Source of the DNA: JASJBU01 sp963790775
GTDB lineage: Bacteria > Pseudomonadota > Gammaproteobacteria > Chromatiales > Chromatiaceae
Length of the DNA stretch: 64,000 nt
Direction of reading: 5' to 3'
NCBI GenBank assembly: GCA_963790775.1
Contig: CAWBPR010000010.1
Location: 124,001-188,000 of the forward strand
Below are positions 36,033-45,649 of this stretch, one piece after another. A model generated the notes under the pieces. That model made no database searches, was not told where the DNA came from, and saw only the letters and a list, made by a program, of their open reading frames with translations. The translations under genes and the position numbers were made by a program. How positions within the stretch are numbered: the first letter of the stretch is position 1; every line of letters begins with the position of its first letter.

Positions 36033-37256
36033 TCATTCCCGCCTTGCCAGGTAGGCCAGCCACTGCTCGGCATCTTTTTTGGTCTTCTTAAACTTTGCCG
36101 CCTCGGAAAAGGCGGATTTCGCCTGTTCCATTGAGTCGCCTTCATAACTGGCGATGCCCAACAGCAGCCAGGCCTTGTCCTGGGTGTTGCTGTCATGCGC
36201 CGAGAGGATCGTCCGGAGACTCTGCTGCGCATCAGACCAGCGTTGGCTTTCCAGATAGAGTTGAGCCAGACGCAGGCTGAGATCCGGGTTGTTATTCTTT
36301 TCGACAGCCTTTTCCAGCGCTGAGATGCTGTGCCGCATCTCTTTCGCCTGATACCAGGCGTTGGCCGCCTGCTCCCAGATTTTGGCCGTCGCGCTGATGC
36401 GTCCCTTGGCAATCTCATCTTCTATCAGCTGCGCCGCCTTATATGGGGCATTCCGCAGCGCATAAAGCTGTGCCAGATTCAACAGATCACGTTCCGTTGA
36501 CAGATGTCCGCGAAGATATGCCAGCTCCATCACCGCGAGGGCCTGTGCGGTGTTTTGCCGCATCAACTCCATGCCGCTCAACTGCCGCCAGTAGGTTGCC
36601 TGATCCGGGAAGAGTTTCAACATGCTGTGCAGCAGTTTGACGCACTGCTTGTAATCCTTGAGCTCGTTGTAAGCGCCAAGCAGGCTCTGATACCAGCTTT
36701 CATTGGCTTGCGTGCTGAGGTCGATGGCCTTGCGCAGCGGCGGGACGGCCTGTTTATACTGTTTCAGTTGCAGATAGGCGCTGCCCAGCATGACGTAGGC
36801 ATCCGCACTGGGAGCTGCGGCATGCTCCAGCCAAAGCTCGAGGAGCTTGGCAGCGGGTGAAAACTGCTCTGTCGCCATATACAGCTGGGCCAGGTTATAA
36901 CGGCTCCTCTGTTGCGCCTCTTCCGGCAGTGCCTGCAGCGCGATGCTCTGTTTGAGGTGCGGGATGGCCGCGGCGTAGTTCCCCGAATCGATATAGGCGT
37001 GGGCCAGGGACTGCAGTGAAATCGCCTGTTCATAAGGATGCTTGGCGGTTTCCTTTACCAGTTTTTCGAGCCGTCGGATTGCCGGGACCGAGTTGCCTGC
37101 ATCGAGCATCTCCTGCGTCGACTTAAGCGCCTGGTAGGTTTGAGGCGAGAGGCTTGGTTTTTTATCGGCGGCTTGCAGCGCCATGGATGCGCTGAGCAGG
37201 ATTACTGTGATCGCCAGAAAGGTTCTGCTGCAGAGAGTCAAAAGCTGCTTGTGCAT
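36033..37256 (-). CDS. TPR-repeat protein of the TonB2-type operon
   Basis: Exported protein of 407 aa with a signal peptide (about 1-29, ending LQAAD) and a chain of tetratricopeptide repeats through the rest (for example AHAYIDSGNYAAAIPHLKQS and AYLQLKQYKQAVPPLRKA). It is the last gene of the TonB cluster, 2 bp after tonB. TPR proteins occupy this position in Vibrio-like TonB2/TtpC clusters and are thought to assist the energy-transducing complex in the periplasm; that role is by analogy. Confidence 0.88.
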   Translation of the reverse strand: MHKQLLTLCSRTFLAITVILLSASMALQAADKKPSLSPQTYQALKSTQEMLDAGNSVPAIRRLEKLVKETAKHPYEQAISLQSLAHAYIDSGNYAAAIPHLKQSIALQALPEEAQQRSRYNLAQLYMATEQFSPAAKLLELWLEHAAAPSADAYVMLGSAYLQLKQYKQAVPPLRKAIDLSTQANESWYQSLLGAYNELKDYKQCVKLLHSMLKLFPDQATYWRQLSGMELMRQNTAQALAVMELAYLRGHLSTERDLLNLAQLYALRNAPYKAAQLIEDEIAKGRISATAKIWEQAANAWYQAKEMRHSISALEKAVEKNNNPDLSLRLAQLYLESQRWSDAQQSLRTILSAHDSNTQDKAWLLLGIASYEGDSMEQAKSAFSEAAKFKKTKKDAEQWLAYLARRE

Positions 37257-37258
37257 GG

Positions 37259-37891
37259 TTATTTCTTGCCCAGTTTGAAATTGACTATCTGTTCAGCCCT
37301 GACCTCGACCGGTTCGCCATCCTGGATACGCGGTTTGAACTTCCACTTCATCACCGCCTGGACAGCGGCGTGGTCGAACACCCCTTCAGGTTCGGACTCA
37401 ACCACTACCACATCCTGCACTCTGCCTTCTGCCGTGATGAGCAGCGAAACCTTCACCCAGCCCTCTATGCCTCTGCGCTGAGCGCGATAGGGGTATTGCG
37501 GGGGCACTCGGGAAATGGTCATGAAATCCCGGTCAGGCGGTCCCCGCCGAACCGGGCCGATGTACGGCCCTGCGATAGCCAGGGGTATATCCGGCACGGA
37601 AAAATCAATATTCGGAGTCCTGATCGCTGGCCGGGCAAGATCAATCTTCTGCGGTTCCGGTTTCGGCGGCGGGGTCTCTGCAGGCTCCGGTTCCGGATCG
37701 GGCTGCTGCCTCTGTTTGACGCGGGTCTCCGGTTCCTGCTTGAGCCTGACGAACTCCATGGCCGGACGCTGCCGGTCCGCCTGAAATTCTGCGGTCTTGT
37801 GCAATAACATCCACTGCATCATCCACAGCAGTGCGCCGGCGATGACGGCGCCACCGAACAGGGAAAAAAGCAGTCGCGGCAGGTGCTGCAT
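37259..37891 (-). CDS. tonB: TonB energy-transducing protein
   Basis: Links the ExbBD motor to outer-membrane receptors. The 210-aa protein has one N-terminal membrane anchor (about 8-30), a Pro/Glu/Lys-rich spacer (about 55-85, many PEP and KPEP units) and a C-terminal TonB domain with YPYRAQRRGIEGWVKV and AVQAVMKWKFKP. Short spacer and cluster context are like TonB2 of Vibrio. It is 8 bp after exbD. Two TonB receptors in this window (42822 and 51053) are natural partners. Confidence 0.94.
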   Translation of the reverse strand: MQHLPRLLFSLFGGAVIAGALLWMMQWMLLHKTAEFQADRQRPAMEFVRLKQEPETRVKQRQQPDPEPEPAETPPPKPEPQKIDLARPAIRTPNIDFSVPDIPLAIAGPYIGPVRRGPPDRDFMTISRVPPQYPYRAQRRGIEGWVKVSLLITAEGRVQDVVVVESEPEGVFDHAAVQAVMKWKFKPRIQDGEPVEVRAEQIVNFKLGKK

Positions 37892-37899
37892 GATGGGAA

Positions 37900-38310
37900 T
37901 CAGCCGCCGCCATCCGCAGCTATCGCCACATTGGTGATGCCGGCCAGGCGCACCTGATCCATGACCCGCACCAGCAGCCCGATCTGCGCCGCGCGGTCAC
38001 CCTGGATCACCACCTGACCCTCGGGGAACTCCGCCCGCAGGCGCTCGATATTGGCGCGCACCGCCCGGACATCGATGGCTCTGCCATCGATCCAGATCTC
38101 ACCGTTGGGCCGGATCGCAATCAGGATGTTGGCCTGCTCCTGGCGTTCCGCGGTTTCGGCGCTGGGACGATTTACCTCCACGCCGGATTCCTTGATGAAG
38201 GAGGTTGTCACGACGAAGAAGATCAGCATGATGAAGACCACATCCAGCATCGGGGTCAGGTTGATATCGGAGTCGGCGCTGCCGTTGTTCTGATTGCGAT
38301 TGCGACGCAT
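37900..38310 (-). CDS. exbD: ExbD-type biopolymer transport protein
   Basis: Proton-motive-force motor subunit for TonB. From ATG 38310 (MRRNRNQN) it has 136 aa; upstream TTG 38337 would overlap exbB. The single membrane helix contains the essential Asp in NLTPMLDVVFIMLIFFVV, and the periplasmic part ends with VRLAGITNVAIAA. It follows exbB by 19 bp. Confidence 0.94.
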   Translation of the reverse strand: MRRNRNQNNGSADSDINLTPMLDVVFIMLIFFVVTTSFIKESGVEVNRPSAETAERQEQANILIAIRPNGEIWIDGRAIDVRAVRANIERLRAEFPEGQVVIQGDRAAQIGLLVRVMDQVRLAGITNVAIAADGGG

Positions 38311-38329
38311 ATCGTTTAATCCGTATTTC

Positions 38330-38845
38330 TCATGCAATAGTCAGATGGTCGGCAAGCCGCACCATGCGGCGCTTTATTTCCCGCTGCAGACCAACGCTGA
38401 AATAGAGTCCGGGAATGGCGACCATCATTCCGGCCATGGTCGGAATGGTGGCTTTGGAGATGCCCGACGCCATGGCGCGCGCATTGCCCGTGCCGAGCAC
38501 CGCGATGATGTCGAACACCTCCATCATGCCGGTGACCGTGCCCAGCAGACCGAGCATCGGGCAGAGCGCCACCAGCATCTTGATCAGGGGCAGAGTGCGG
38601 TTGAGCCGTGTCGCGGCGTCGGCGATGCGCGCTTCACGAATCCGCAGGGCAAACCAGGAGTGGCGGTCACTGCGCGCGTTCCAGCGCTTCAGCTCCCTGG
38701 CGGTCAGAGCGGAAAACTCGCGCCGAAAATACCAGTGGCGCTCGATGATCAATGCGCCGAGTAAGGCTGCGGTGAAGCTGATCAGCCACAACACCGGGCC
38801 GCCGGTATCGAGGAAGCGTCGAATGCTGTCGAGGATCTCCGCCAT
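38330..38845 (-). CDS. exbB: ExbB/TolQ-type proton channel protein (short form)
   Basis: Motor subunit of 171 aa with three membrane segments and the MotA/TolQ/ExbB domain, including LVALCPMLGLLGTVTGMMEVF and ISKATIPTMAGMMVAIPGLYF. It starts directly after the stop of the longer TtpC-like gene. Short ExbB proteins of this kind pair with TonB2 systems. Confidence 0.94.
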   Translation of the reverse strand: MAEILDSIRRFLDTGGPVLWLISFTAALLGALIIERHWYFRREFSALTARELKRWNARSDRHSWFALRIREARIADAATRLNRTLPLIKMLVALCPMLGLLGTVTGMMEVFDIIAVLGTGNARAMASGISKATIPTMAGMMVAIPGLYFSVGLQREIKRRMVRLADHLTIA

Positions 38846-40186
38846 TCAGGGCAGCTCCCGCTGCATGGCCACCAGGCCGGCAGACTGCTCGTCGAGGATC
38901 TGCACCAGGGCGCGGCTGCGGGTCGCCACCAGGGTATGCAGAAAAAGTAACGGAATGGCGACGATCAGCCCCAGGGCGGTGGTTACCAGGGCCTGGGAGA
39001 TGCCATTGGCCATCAGTTTGGGATCACCGGTGCCGAACAGACTGATCGACTGGAAGGTGATGATCATGCCCACCACAGTGCCCAGCAGCCCCAGTAAGGG
39101 GGCAATCCCGGCCAGCAGTTTGATCAGGCCCTCGCCACGGGTGAGCCTTGGGGTCTCGCGCAGCACCGCTTCGTCGATCTGCAGTTCCAGGTTGACCGGA
39201 TTGACGGCGTTGCTCTCGGTCGACACACAGAGGATGCGGCCGAGGGGATTGTTTTGCGAAGGTTGGGCGAGGTTGCGCAGTTGCCGGCGAATCCTGCCTC
39301 CCACCCAGGAGAGATAGCCGAGCCGGAAAAACACCAGCAACAGACCAAAAGCGCCAAGGGCGAGGATGACATAGCCGACCACGCCACCCTGGTGCATGCG
39401 TTCGAGCAGGCTTGGGGTCTCCACCAGCAGACCCAGCAACACGCCCCGGGTGGGATCCAGCGCCAGTTCTGTCTGGCCCTGGCTGGCGGCGGTCAGCGTC
39501 GCCGCAGAGGCGCGGTCAGAGGAAGAGGGCTGCCGCGCCAGTACCACGAAACGGCTGGTGTCGGGCTGGAACTTGAGGTAACGATCCCCCTGCAGGGTAT
39601 TGAAAAGTCCTACCCGGACCACTTCCTGTTCACTGGCGACGCCATTGGTTTCCACCACCTGCGCCGGGAAACGCGCCACGCGTCCCGATTCCGCAATCTC
39701 CTGCTGGATGAGCAGCCAGAGCCGCTCCAACTCGGTGATGTCCGGCAGCTTCTTGCTCTCGCCGAGAACAGTGAACCATGCTGCGCGTCCCGGATATTGC
39801 GCAGAGACCAGCGAGTCATGGATAAAGGCGGAGAGATCCTTCGATGTCTGCCGGACCGTACCGAACACCTCGCCGAGATCACCGGTGCGTTGCTTCAGTT
39901 CGGTCTCGATCCCGGTGAGTTCGGTCTCGTTGGCGGCGAAGGACTGTTTCAGGCTATTGCCCCGTTGTCGCTCGGTAGCCAGCTTGTTGCGCAGTTCTTC
40001 GAGCAACAGTTTCTGGTCGGCATGGGCGGCCAGAAAGGTCTGCTCCCGCTCACGGCGAATCGCTGCGTCGCGCTGCTGGGCATCCTGGACCTGGCTCAAC
40101 AGCTTATCCAGGTGGGTGGGGTGATCCGCCTGGGCGAGGCAGGCGCAGAGCAGGCTGGTCAGCAGTATCAGAAGGCGAGATTTCAT
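38846..40186 (-). CDS. TtpC-like long MotA/TolQ/ExbB-domain protein
   Basis: Exported and membrane-anchored protein of 446 aa. A signal peptide (about 1-20) precedes a long periplasmic coiled coil (about 30-130), a mixed domain, then a membrane region with the MotA/TolQ/ExbB domain (about 265-430) carrying GIAPLLGLLGTVVGMIITF and GISQALVTTALGLIVAIPLLF. This layout matches TtpC, a required extra component of Vibrio TonB2 complexes. Its ATG overlaps the stop of the upstream DUF3450 gene. Confidence 0.92.
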   Translation of the reverse strand: MKSRLLILLTSLLCACLAQADHPTHLDKLLSQVQDAQQRDAAIRREREQTFLAAHADQKLLLEELRNKLATERQRGNSLKQSFAANETELTGIETELKQRTGDLGEVFGTVRQTSKDLSAFIHDSLVSAQYPGRAAWFTVLGESKKLPDITELERLWLLIQQEIAESGRVARFPAQVVETNGVASEQEVVRVGLFNTLQGDRYLKFQPDTSRFVVLARQPSSSDRASAATLTAASQGQTELALDPTRGVLLGLLVETPSLLERMHQGGVVGYVILALGAFGLLLVFFRLGYLSWVGGRIRRQLRNLAQPSQNNPLGRILCVSTESNAVNPVNLELQIDEAVLRETPRLTRGEGLIKLLAGIAPLLGLLGTVVGMIITFQSISLFGTGDPKLMANGISQALVTTALGLIVAIPLLFLHTLVATRSRALVQILDEQSAGLVAMQRELP

Positions 40187-40993
40187 CGGCTGGCCTCCTG
40201 TGGTGCGGCCACAGGCAGACGCAACAGATCAGGCGCAGCCTGTTTGCGGGCCATGCGCAGCCCGTTGCGAATCGGCAGATTGTAACGCTCAGTCAGGGGT
40301 TCCCAGCGGCCGCTGGCGGTATTCCAATGTCCCACTTCCTTGCGGTCCAGGGTCAGATAGTAGAGTCCAACCCGGCCGATGCGCAGGAAATCCACGGTGC
40401 GGATCATTGCCATCGGTCTGCAGTTCACCTCGGCTCGCCTCGATGGTGCGGCTATACTCCATCTCGATCTGATAGGCCTCCAGCACGCGGCGGTATTTTT
40501 CGCCGATGCTGATGTCAGCGCGGTCCATCAACTCCTTGAGTTGCGCGATGCGCAGACTGCGTTCCTCCGGCAGGAAGGGTTGGTCGAGCTGCACAAACTG
40601 ATCGAGCCATGCCAGCATGCGCAGCATCAGGGGCACGATCTCGCGCTGGGTCATGTCCAGATTCTGCATCTGCTGCTGAATCGATGTCTTCTCCGCCTGC
40701 TGGGATTCCACCAGACGCTGCAACTGATCGTCGTAGACCTTCAACACCTCCAGTTCCCGACTGAGCTGCTGATACTCCTCCAGCATCGTCTTGGTCTCTT
40801 CGTCCAGCTTATCGATACGTTGCTGAACCTTGGCCTCCTGACGGGTATTGGCGACGCTGGTGTCGATGGAGTGGGTGAGGGGGTCCTTGGCTGCCATGGC
40901 TGAGCTAATGAATGCGGCCATGCCGGCAGCCAGCAACAGACTCCAGCAGAGATGCTGTACGAAAGATTTTTTGTTTGGTTTTATATTCATCAC
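40183..40993 (-). pseudogene. DUF3450 protein with a frameshift
   Basis: Periplasmic coiled-coil protein of the DUF3450 family, normally found just before ttpC-exbB-exbD-tonB. The first frame (from 40993) gives a signal peptide and coiled coil up to SRTIEASRGELQ. The conserved end, RTVDFLRIGRVGLYYLTLD to ARKQAAPDLLRLP, is in another frame and ends at 40183, where its stop overlaps the ttpC start (ATGA). A one-base indel near 40400-40415 would restore about 265 codons. Because the rest and the coupling are intact, a sequence error or recent mutation is likely. Confidence 0.85.
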
Positions 40994-41021
40994 TACTTCA
41001 AGTGCTACTGCGGGATAGGGA

Positions 41022-41516
41022 TTATAACGGTCTGTCAGCTGCGGGTTGTACCTGTAACTGGTTTTCCAGGAATTTCCTGCTCAGGATGCCGCTGTGGACG
41101 GTGCGCTGATGATCGGGAGCATAGAAATAGGCGCGGGGCAGTTCCCCGAACCAGCCGGGATCGACATGGTAGCGCAGACGCTCCGGGAAATTATCGCCAA
41201 AGATCCAATTGTCAAAGCGGTTCATTTCGTATCTGGCGAGCAACTGTTCGACAGTTTTCCGGTCATCCGGACTGTCCGTCGAGATCAGAACCAGGCGCTG
41301 CCGGGAGATGTTTCCCTTTAGCTGCTGCAGTTGTTCAAACTCCCGCAGACAGGGAGGGCAGTCCGATGACCAGAGGACAAGCAGGAACGATTCGCCCTTT
41401 CGCTCGGCGAGTATCTGCTGCATGCTGTCCGGCAGGAAGGGTTTCAGTTCTGCGGCGGCCAGAGGGGAACTCAGCAGACTGAAGAGAATCACCCAGCTGT
41501 AGAGCCTATTCAGCAT
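41022..41516 (-). CDS. TlpA/thioredoxin-like exported protein
   Basis: Predicted periplasmic protein of 164 aa with a signal peptide (about 1-21) and a thioredoxin fold whose active site is WSSDCPPCLREF (CPPC, near residue 53). Length and motif fit the TlpA/ResA-like group that reduces disulfides or delivers metal cofactors. It overlaps the BNR-protein gene by 11 bp, so it is made together with that protein and the TonB receptor upstream. Confidence 0.85.
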   Translation of the reverse strand: MLNRLYSWVILFSLLSSPLAAAELKPFLPDSMQQILAERKGESFLLVLWSSDCPPCLREFEQLQQLKGNISRQRLVLISTDSPDDRKTVEQLLARYEMNRFDNWIFGDNFPERLRYHVDPGWFGELPRAYFYAPDHQRTVHSGILSRKFLENQLQVQPAADRPL

Positions 41517-42792
41517 GCTGGTTCTCTGTGGTCGGTTGCAGAACCGGGATCAGCCGGTAGCCTTGCGCAAGGGTATGCCAGGAGACAAAGATCCGGTTGC
41601 CATTGGCAATCAACAGCGGATGATCAGAACCATTCTCTGTCTGCGCCGCGATCAGTGGTGTGGTCCAGTGCCGCCCGCCGTCCTCTGAGAGACTGACCAT
41701 CAGGTCGGTGCTGATCCCATTGAAGACTTTCCAGGCGCTATACACATTCCCATCGATTGCGAGTACCTGTGGCCGGGAAGCCGCGCCAGTGGGGTCGATG
41801 CTGTGCTGGAATTCCAGCTGTTGGCTCTTCAGGTCGAAGCGGCCATACATCAGGCCTTTGTTTTTCTCGCCTTGGGTAAACCAGGCAAGATGGGCCTTGT
41901 GTTGTCTATCCACGGAGAGATCCGGGCCGTGATGAGGGCAGCCATCCACCTGCCAGCCATCGTCCGTGGCCCTGACCGGCTGGCCCTGGATGGGAGGGGT
42001 ATCCGCCCCGAGGAGGGCGATGGCGTGATCGCGGATATTAACCGGATAGACATGCCGCCAGAGGGCGACCACCTGATTCCTGTCATCCAGATCCATGGCG
42101 ATGCGGCAGCATTCGCAGCTGTGGTCCGCCAGTTTGCGGTTGAAGGCGAAGCTCTTACCCTGATCGTCCGACATGGCGTAGTAGATGGCCGCGCCGGCAT
42201 ATTCGGTCTCAGCCTGCTTGGCTGCAGCCAGGTCGCGTTTGTCGATCCAGGCAATGAAAATCCGTCCCTGATCGTCCAGGATCATGCTGTCGAAGCGGTG
42301 GCTGATCGGCGCCAGATCGTCATTCACAGTGATTGGAGTGGAGAAACGCTCACCGCCATCGAGAGAGCGGGAGAAACGCACATTGCCTGCATATCTGCCG
42401 GGAATCTTGCGGGTCCAGCTGAGGTAGATTTCACCCGCTGCGCCAAGGGCCAGTTTGGGCCGGTTCTCACCATCGCTGGAGACCTGCTCCGGCACGCGGT
42501 TCACCGCCAGCGGTGGTGAAAAACTGGCTCCCAGGTCGTCGGAATGGGTCAGATAGACATGCCCGTGCTGGACAAAGGTCAACCACAGGCGGCCATGCTG
42601 ATCGAAGGCCGGGGTAGGGGTCTGTCCGCAATGCGCCGAGGGCATGGCATCATCAGCCCCCAGGCACTCCGGCAACAGGCTACCCCCCTGGCTTTTTCCA
42701 TGACCATGGGTCGCGGCCTGGCTGGCTGGAAGCGCCAGCAGGCCCGCCAGCGCCATCAGCCAGGGGCCGAGTTTTCTGCTTGATTTAGCCAT
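41506..42792 (-). CDS. Exported BNR/sialidase-like beta-propeller protein
   Basis: Protein of 428 aa with a signal peptide (about 1-26) and repeated Asp-box motifs (SDDLGASF, SLDGGERF, SDDQGKSF, SEDGGRHW) typical of six-bladed BNR propellers. Catalytic Arg triad and Tyr of true sialidases could not be confirmed, so enzymatic sialidase activity is not claimed. It has a CECC cluster near residue 226 and several His, which could bind a metal. It lies 29 bp after a TonB receptor gene and overlaps a thioredoxin-like gene. Confidence 0.8.
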   Translation of the reverse strand: MAKSSRKLGPWLMALAGLLALPASQAATHGHGKSQGGSLLPECLGADDAMPSAHCGQTPTPAFDQHGRLWLTFVQHGHVYLTHSDDLGASFSPPLAVNRVPEQVSSDGENRPKLALGAAGEIYLSWTRKIPGRYAGNVRFSRSLDGGERFSTPITVNDDLAPISHRFDSMILDDQGRIFIAWIDKRDLAAAKQAETEYAGAAIYYAMSDDQGKSFAFNRKLADHSCECCRIAMDLDDRNQVVALWRHVYPVNIRDHAIALLGADTPPIQGQPVRATDDGWQVDGCPHHGPDLSVDRQHKAHLAWFTQGEKNKGLMYGRFDLKSQQLEFQHSIDPTGAASRPQVLAIDGNVYSAWKVFNGISTDLMVSLSEDGGRHWTTPLIAAQTENGSDHPLLIANGNRIFVSWHTLAQGYRLIPVLQPTTENQHAE

Positions 42793-42821
42793 CGCTTATT
42801 ATACCGGTATGATCTCGAGGA

Positions 42822-45083
42822 TCAGAAGTCGATACTGCCTTCCACATAATAAGTACGCTGCGGCCAGGGATGGTGCACAAAAGCCACCTCGTCGGTGACA
42901 TTGTCGACGCCTATACCGATACGACTATCGGCTGTGGGCCGAAAGTTAGCTTTCAGGTCGAGGAACAGGTAACTGTCCTGGGCGCCGAACACCTCTTCCT
43001 CGGTATCGCTGTTATCCAGACTGCCATAGCTGTTACTGGCATAGCGCACCCCGGCGGATGTATCCCACTGCTGATTGATGTTGTATGTCGCCAGCAGGTT
43101 GGCCCGCCAGTGAGGCATTCTCGGGAAGTCATTGCCTTCAACATCAGGGTCGGCGCTGTTCTTGGTAATCTCACTGTCGGTGTAGGCAAGGTTGAAGCGG
43201 AGATCCAGTTGGCTGTCGAAAACCCGTTCCTGCTGGGCGATGAGTTCCACACCCTGGGTGGTGACTTCATCTACCGGCAGGAAGGTGGTGATGTTGGTCG
43301 CCACATCGGTCTGGTTGAAGATGGTGTCGTCTACTACCTCATGGAAGAGATTCATGCGCAGGAAGCCACGTGGTATCTCCAGCTCGGCCATCAGGTTTTG
43401 ATGGATGCCCACTTCGGGTTGCAGATGGGCATCGGCAATGGTGGTGCCGTCGATCTTATCCTCGTTCTGGAACAGTTCCTCGACGATCGGGAAACGGTAG
43501 GCCTTGGCCAGGGAGTAGCGAAACTTCCAGGGACCTTCCGGGGTAAAGCCGAGGGAGAACTTGGGTGAGAAGCCGGACTCGGTGCGGTCGGCAAAATCAT
43601 TCATGTCGCCACCGTAGCGGTAGTAGAAGCCATACTTCATCTGCCAGCGTTCGTAACGGGCACCCAGGGCCAAAGACCACGACGGCGCGAAATCCCAACC
43701 CCATTGGCCGAAGATTGCCTGGGTGCTGGTCTTGCCGCCAGTAGAGGTGCGTCGGGAGGTCTTGACACCATTGACGTAGTCGTCAGAGTTGTAATCGTGT
43801 ATCTCCAGGCTGTATTGATCATAGTGGTAGCCGGTCACCAGATTGATATCGCTCCTGCCAAGCAGTCTGTCGGTGCGCGCCTTCAGATCGAGGGTGGTCC
43901 AGCCGGTATCGTCGTACTCCCTGACCCGCCCGGCTGTGGTGTAAGTTGGATCGTCCGGATTCTTGCTGGATGTGAAGGTCTCATCCTTAAGGATATCGAA
44001 ATAGCTGAAATTGGCATCCAGCAGCCAGTCGCTGTCACCCAGCGGTCCTTCCAGTCCGCCCCCGACCAGCACGGTCTGGCGCTCGTTTTCACTCACTGCA
44101 AAATTGCCGCTGCGAACCGTGAAAGCGTCATCACCAAAGATCGCTTCGCCATTCCAGAAGGGCTCACCATTGCTATCCAGCAGATAGTTGCTCGGGTCGG
44201 TTTCACGGTCACGGTTTTCTGCGGCAAGAGTGAAACGCGCCGTCCAGTCACCCATCTCATAACCCAGTTTCAATTTGGTCAGATCGGTAGTCACCTGTTC
44301 GCTGCCCGAGTCGGCATAATTGATGATTGAACCGCCTGTGTTATCGAGGCCTGGAATGGCACCGGTCACCGCTGTCTCTGATCCGGTCGGGGTGCTTGGG
44401 CTGTCATAACGAAAGGTCATGGGCTGGCTTTCGTTTTCCAGATGATTGTGGAACAGATAGACACTCAGGTCATCGAACTTGTCGCCGATTGAGAGGAACT
44501 CACGATGCCCGATATAGGTTTCATCAGTTCCCAGATGTTCAAAATCCTGCGCGAATAGACCGGCCTCGATGTGGAATTCCCTCTTGGTCGGCATACGGGT
44601 CTCAATGTTCACCACGCCGCCCATGGCATTGCCGCTGTATTCCGCCGAAAAGGGGCCATAGACCACTTCCACGGCCTGGGTCTCATCCGGCGCCACTAAT
44701 GACCAGCGGGGCGAGCCGTTGTATTGCGTCTGCAACAGATAGTGCAGGGGCAGGCCGTCCGCATACACCAGGGCGCGGGTGGTCTGAAACATGTTTGCAC
44801 CACGGATGCCCAGGGTGCCGTTGGGGTCGCCGATATAACGGCGCCTCACCACCAGACCCGGTTCGTATTTGATGAAGTCCTCCACCGTTGTGGCATTGAT
44901 TCCTTCAACTTCGATGTCGGTAATCTTAATGCTCGGGCTGGTGTAATGGGTCGAGAGGGGAGCTGACGCCTCCTCTTTCACGACCAGTTCCTCGAGTTCA
45001 GTCACGGCCTCATCGGCAATGGAAAAAGAGGTATGTAAAGCTAAGGATATGGCAATTGCCAATAGAGATTTTTGACTACACAT
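42822..45083 (-). CDS. TonB-dependent outer-membrane receptor 1
   Basis: Outer-membrane active transporter of 753 aa: signal peptide (about 1-23), plug domain (about 50-160, with LGIRGANMFQTTRALVYADGLPL and VEVVYGPFSAEYSGNAMGGVVNIET) and a 22-strand barrel ending with an aromatic C-terminal strand (YYVEGSIDF). It heads the TonB-motor operon, so it is probably the main client. No Fur box was recognised upstream. Substrate unknown; metal chelate or copper is possible given the Cys-bearing neighbours. Confidence 0.93.
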   Translation of the reverse strand: MCSQKSLLAIAISLALHTSFSIADEAVTELEELVVKEEASAPLSTHYTSPSIKITDIEVEGINATTVEDFIKYEPGLVVRRRYIGDPNGTLGIRGANMFQTTRALVYADGLPLHYLLQTQYNGSPRWSLVAPDETQAVEVVYGPFSAEYSGNAMGGVVNIETRMPTKREFHIEAGLFAQDFEHLGTDETYIGHREFLSIGDKFDDLSVYLFHNHLENESQPMTFRYDSPSTPTGSETAVTGAIPGLDNTGGSIINYADSGSEQVTTDLTKLKLGYEMGDWTARFTLAAENRDRETDPSNYLLDSNGEPFWNGEAIFGDDAFTVRSGNFAVSENERQTVLVGGGLEGPLGDSDWLLDANFSYFDILKDETFTSSKNPDDPTYTTAGRVREYDDTGWTTLDLKARTDRLLGRSDINLVTGYHYDQYSLEIHDYNSDDYVNGVKTSRRTSTGGKTSTQAIFGQWGWDFAPSWSLALGARYERWQMKYGFYYRYGGDMNDFADRTESGFSPKFSLGFTPEGPWKFRYSLAKAYRFPIVEELFQNEDKIDGTTIADAHLQPEVGIHQNLMAELEIPRGFLRMNLFHEVVDDTIFNQTDVATNITTFLPVDEVTTQGVELIAQQERVFDSQLDLRFNLAYTDSEITKNSADPDVEGNDFPRMPHWRANLLATYNINQQWDTSAGVRYASNSYGSLDNSDTEEEVFGAQDSYLFLDLKANFRPTADSRIGIGVDNVTDEVAFVHHPWPQRTYYVEGSIDF

Positions 45084-45649
45084 TTTATAGGACCACTTGT
45101 TATCGGTTTTAGTTATTAATTCAGTGGCAGATGAAACAGCCTAAGCACCTCGATGCTTCTCCAACTCGAGTTCATTGCAGTCCCTTGAAGTCGATGAATA
45201 GTTTTCTCTGCCAGTCTGGGAATCAAGTCATGCCAAATGCCCATGACATCCGGTCAAGAATCCCTTGTAATTATTAATGTCGTGGAAGGCGTCAGAAGTT
45301 TGAGCATTTATCACCACATTGTCTGTCTATCAAAGCAAAAGTGGTGCCAGTAGCTAACGCACTATAATCAAAGAAAATAATTATTTTTGAATTGAGGTAA
45401 GTAAGGTATATGCCATAGTCCTTACGGTATATGCCATATTATTTAAGCCTTTTGGCTATACGAATTATCCAGCAGAATTGTGTCGTAACAAGTCAGTCTT
45501 CCGGGGTGTTGAGGGAGTAATCATATAGGAATCTGGATACCATGCCAGAATAGGGTGATATCCTGTTAGAGCTTCATAACGGTGTTGGTTATGGTGTCTA
45601 AATAGAAAGGGGCGACGTTAGGATATACAGACCTGTAGAATTATTAGTT
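45084..45649. other. Gap upstream of TonB receptor 1
   Basis: About 565 bp between the divergent TonB receptor and the DUF2971 remnant. It contains a tandem 13-bp repeat (45405-45438) and an AT-rich palindrome near 45375-45388. No gene is supported. Confidence 0.4.
45405..45438. repeat. Tandem 13-bp direct repeat, two-helical-turn spacing
   Basis: GGTATATGCCATA occurs at 45405-45417 and again at 45426-45438, exactly 21 bp apart. The core GGTATATGCC is itself nearly palindromic. Such spacing puts both sites on one face of DNA, as for paired operator sites. The regulator is unknown; the TonB-receptor operon starts 322 bp away. Confidence 0.5.

Noticed and set aside
39254..40285. Plus-strand frame of 343 codons opposite the TtpC-like gene
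   Set aside because: It is a shadow of a well-supported gene, with no domain or plausible start signal.
41506..42792. Calling the BNR protein a sialidase
   Set aside because: Asp-box repeats are clear but the catalytic Arg triad and Tyr could not be confirmed.
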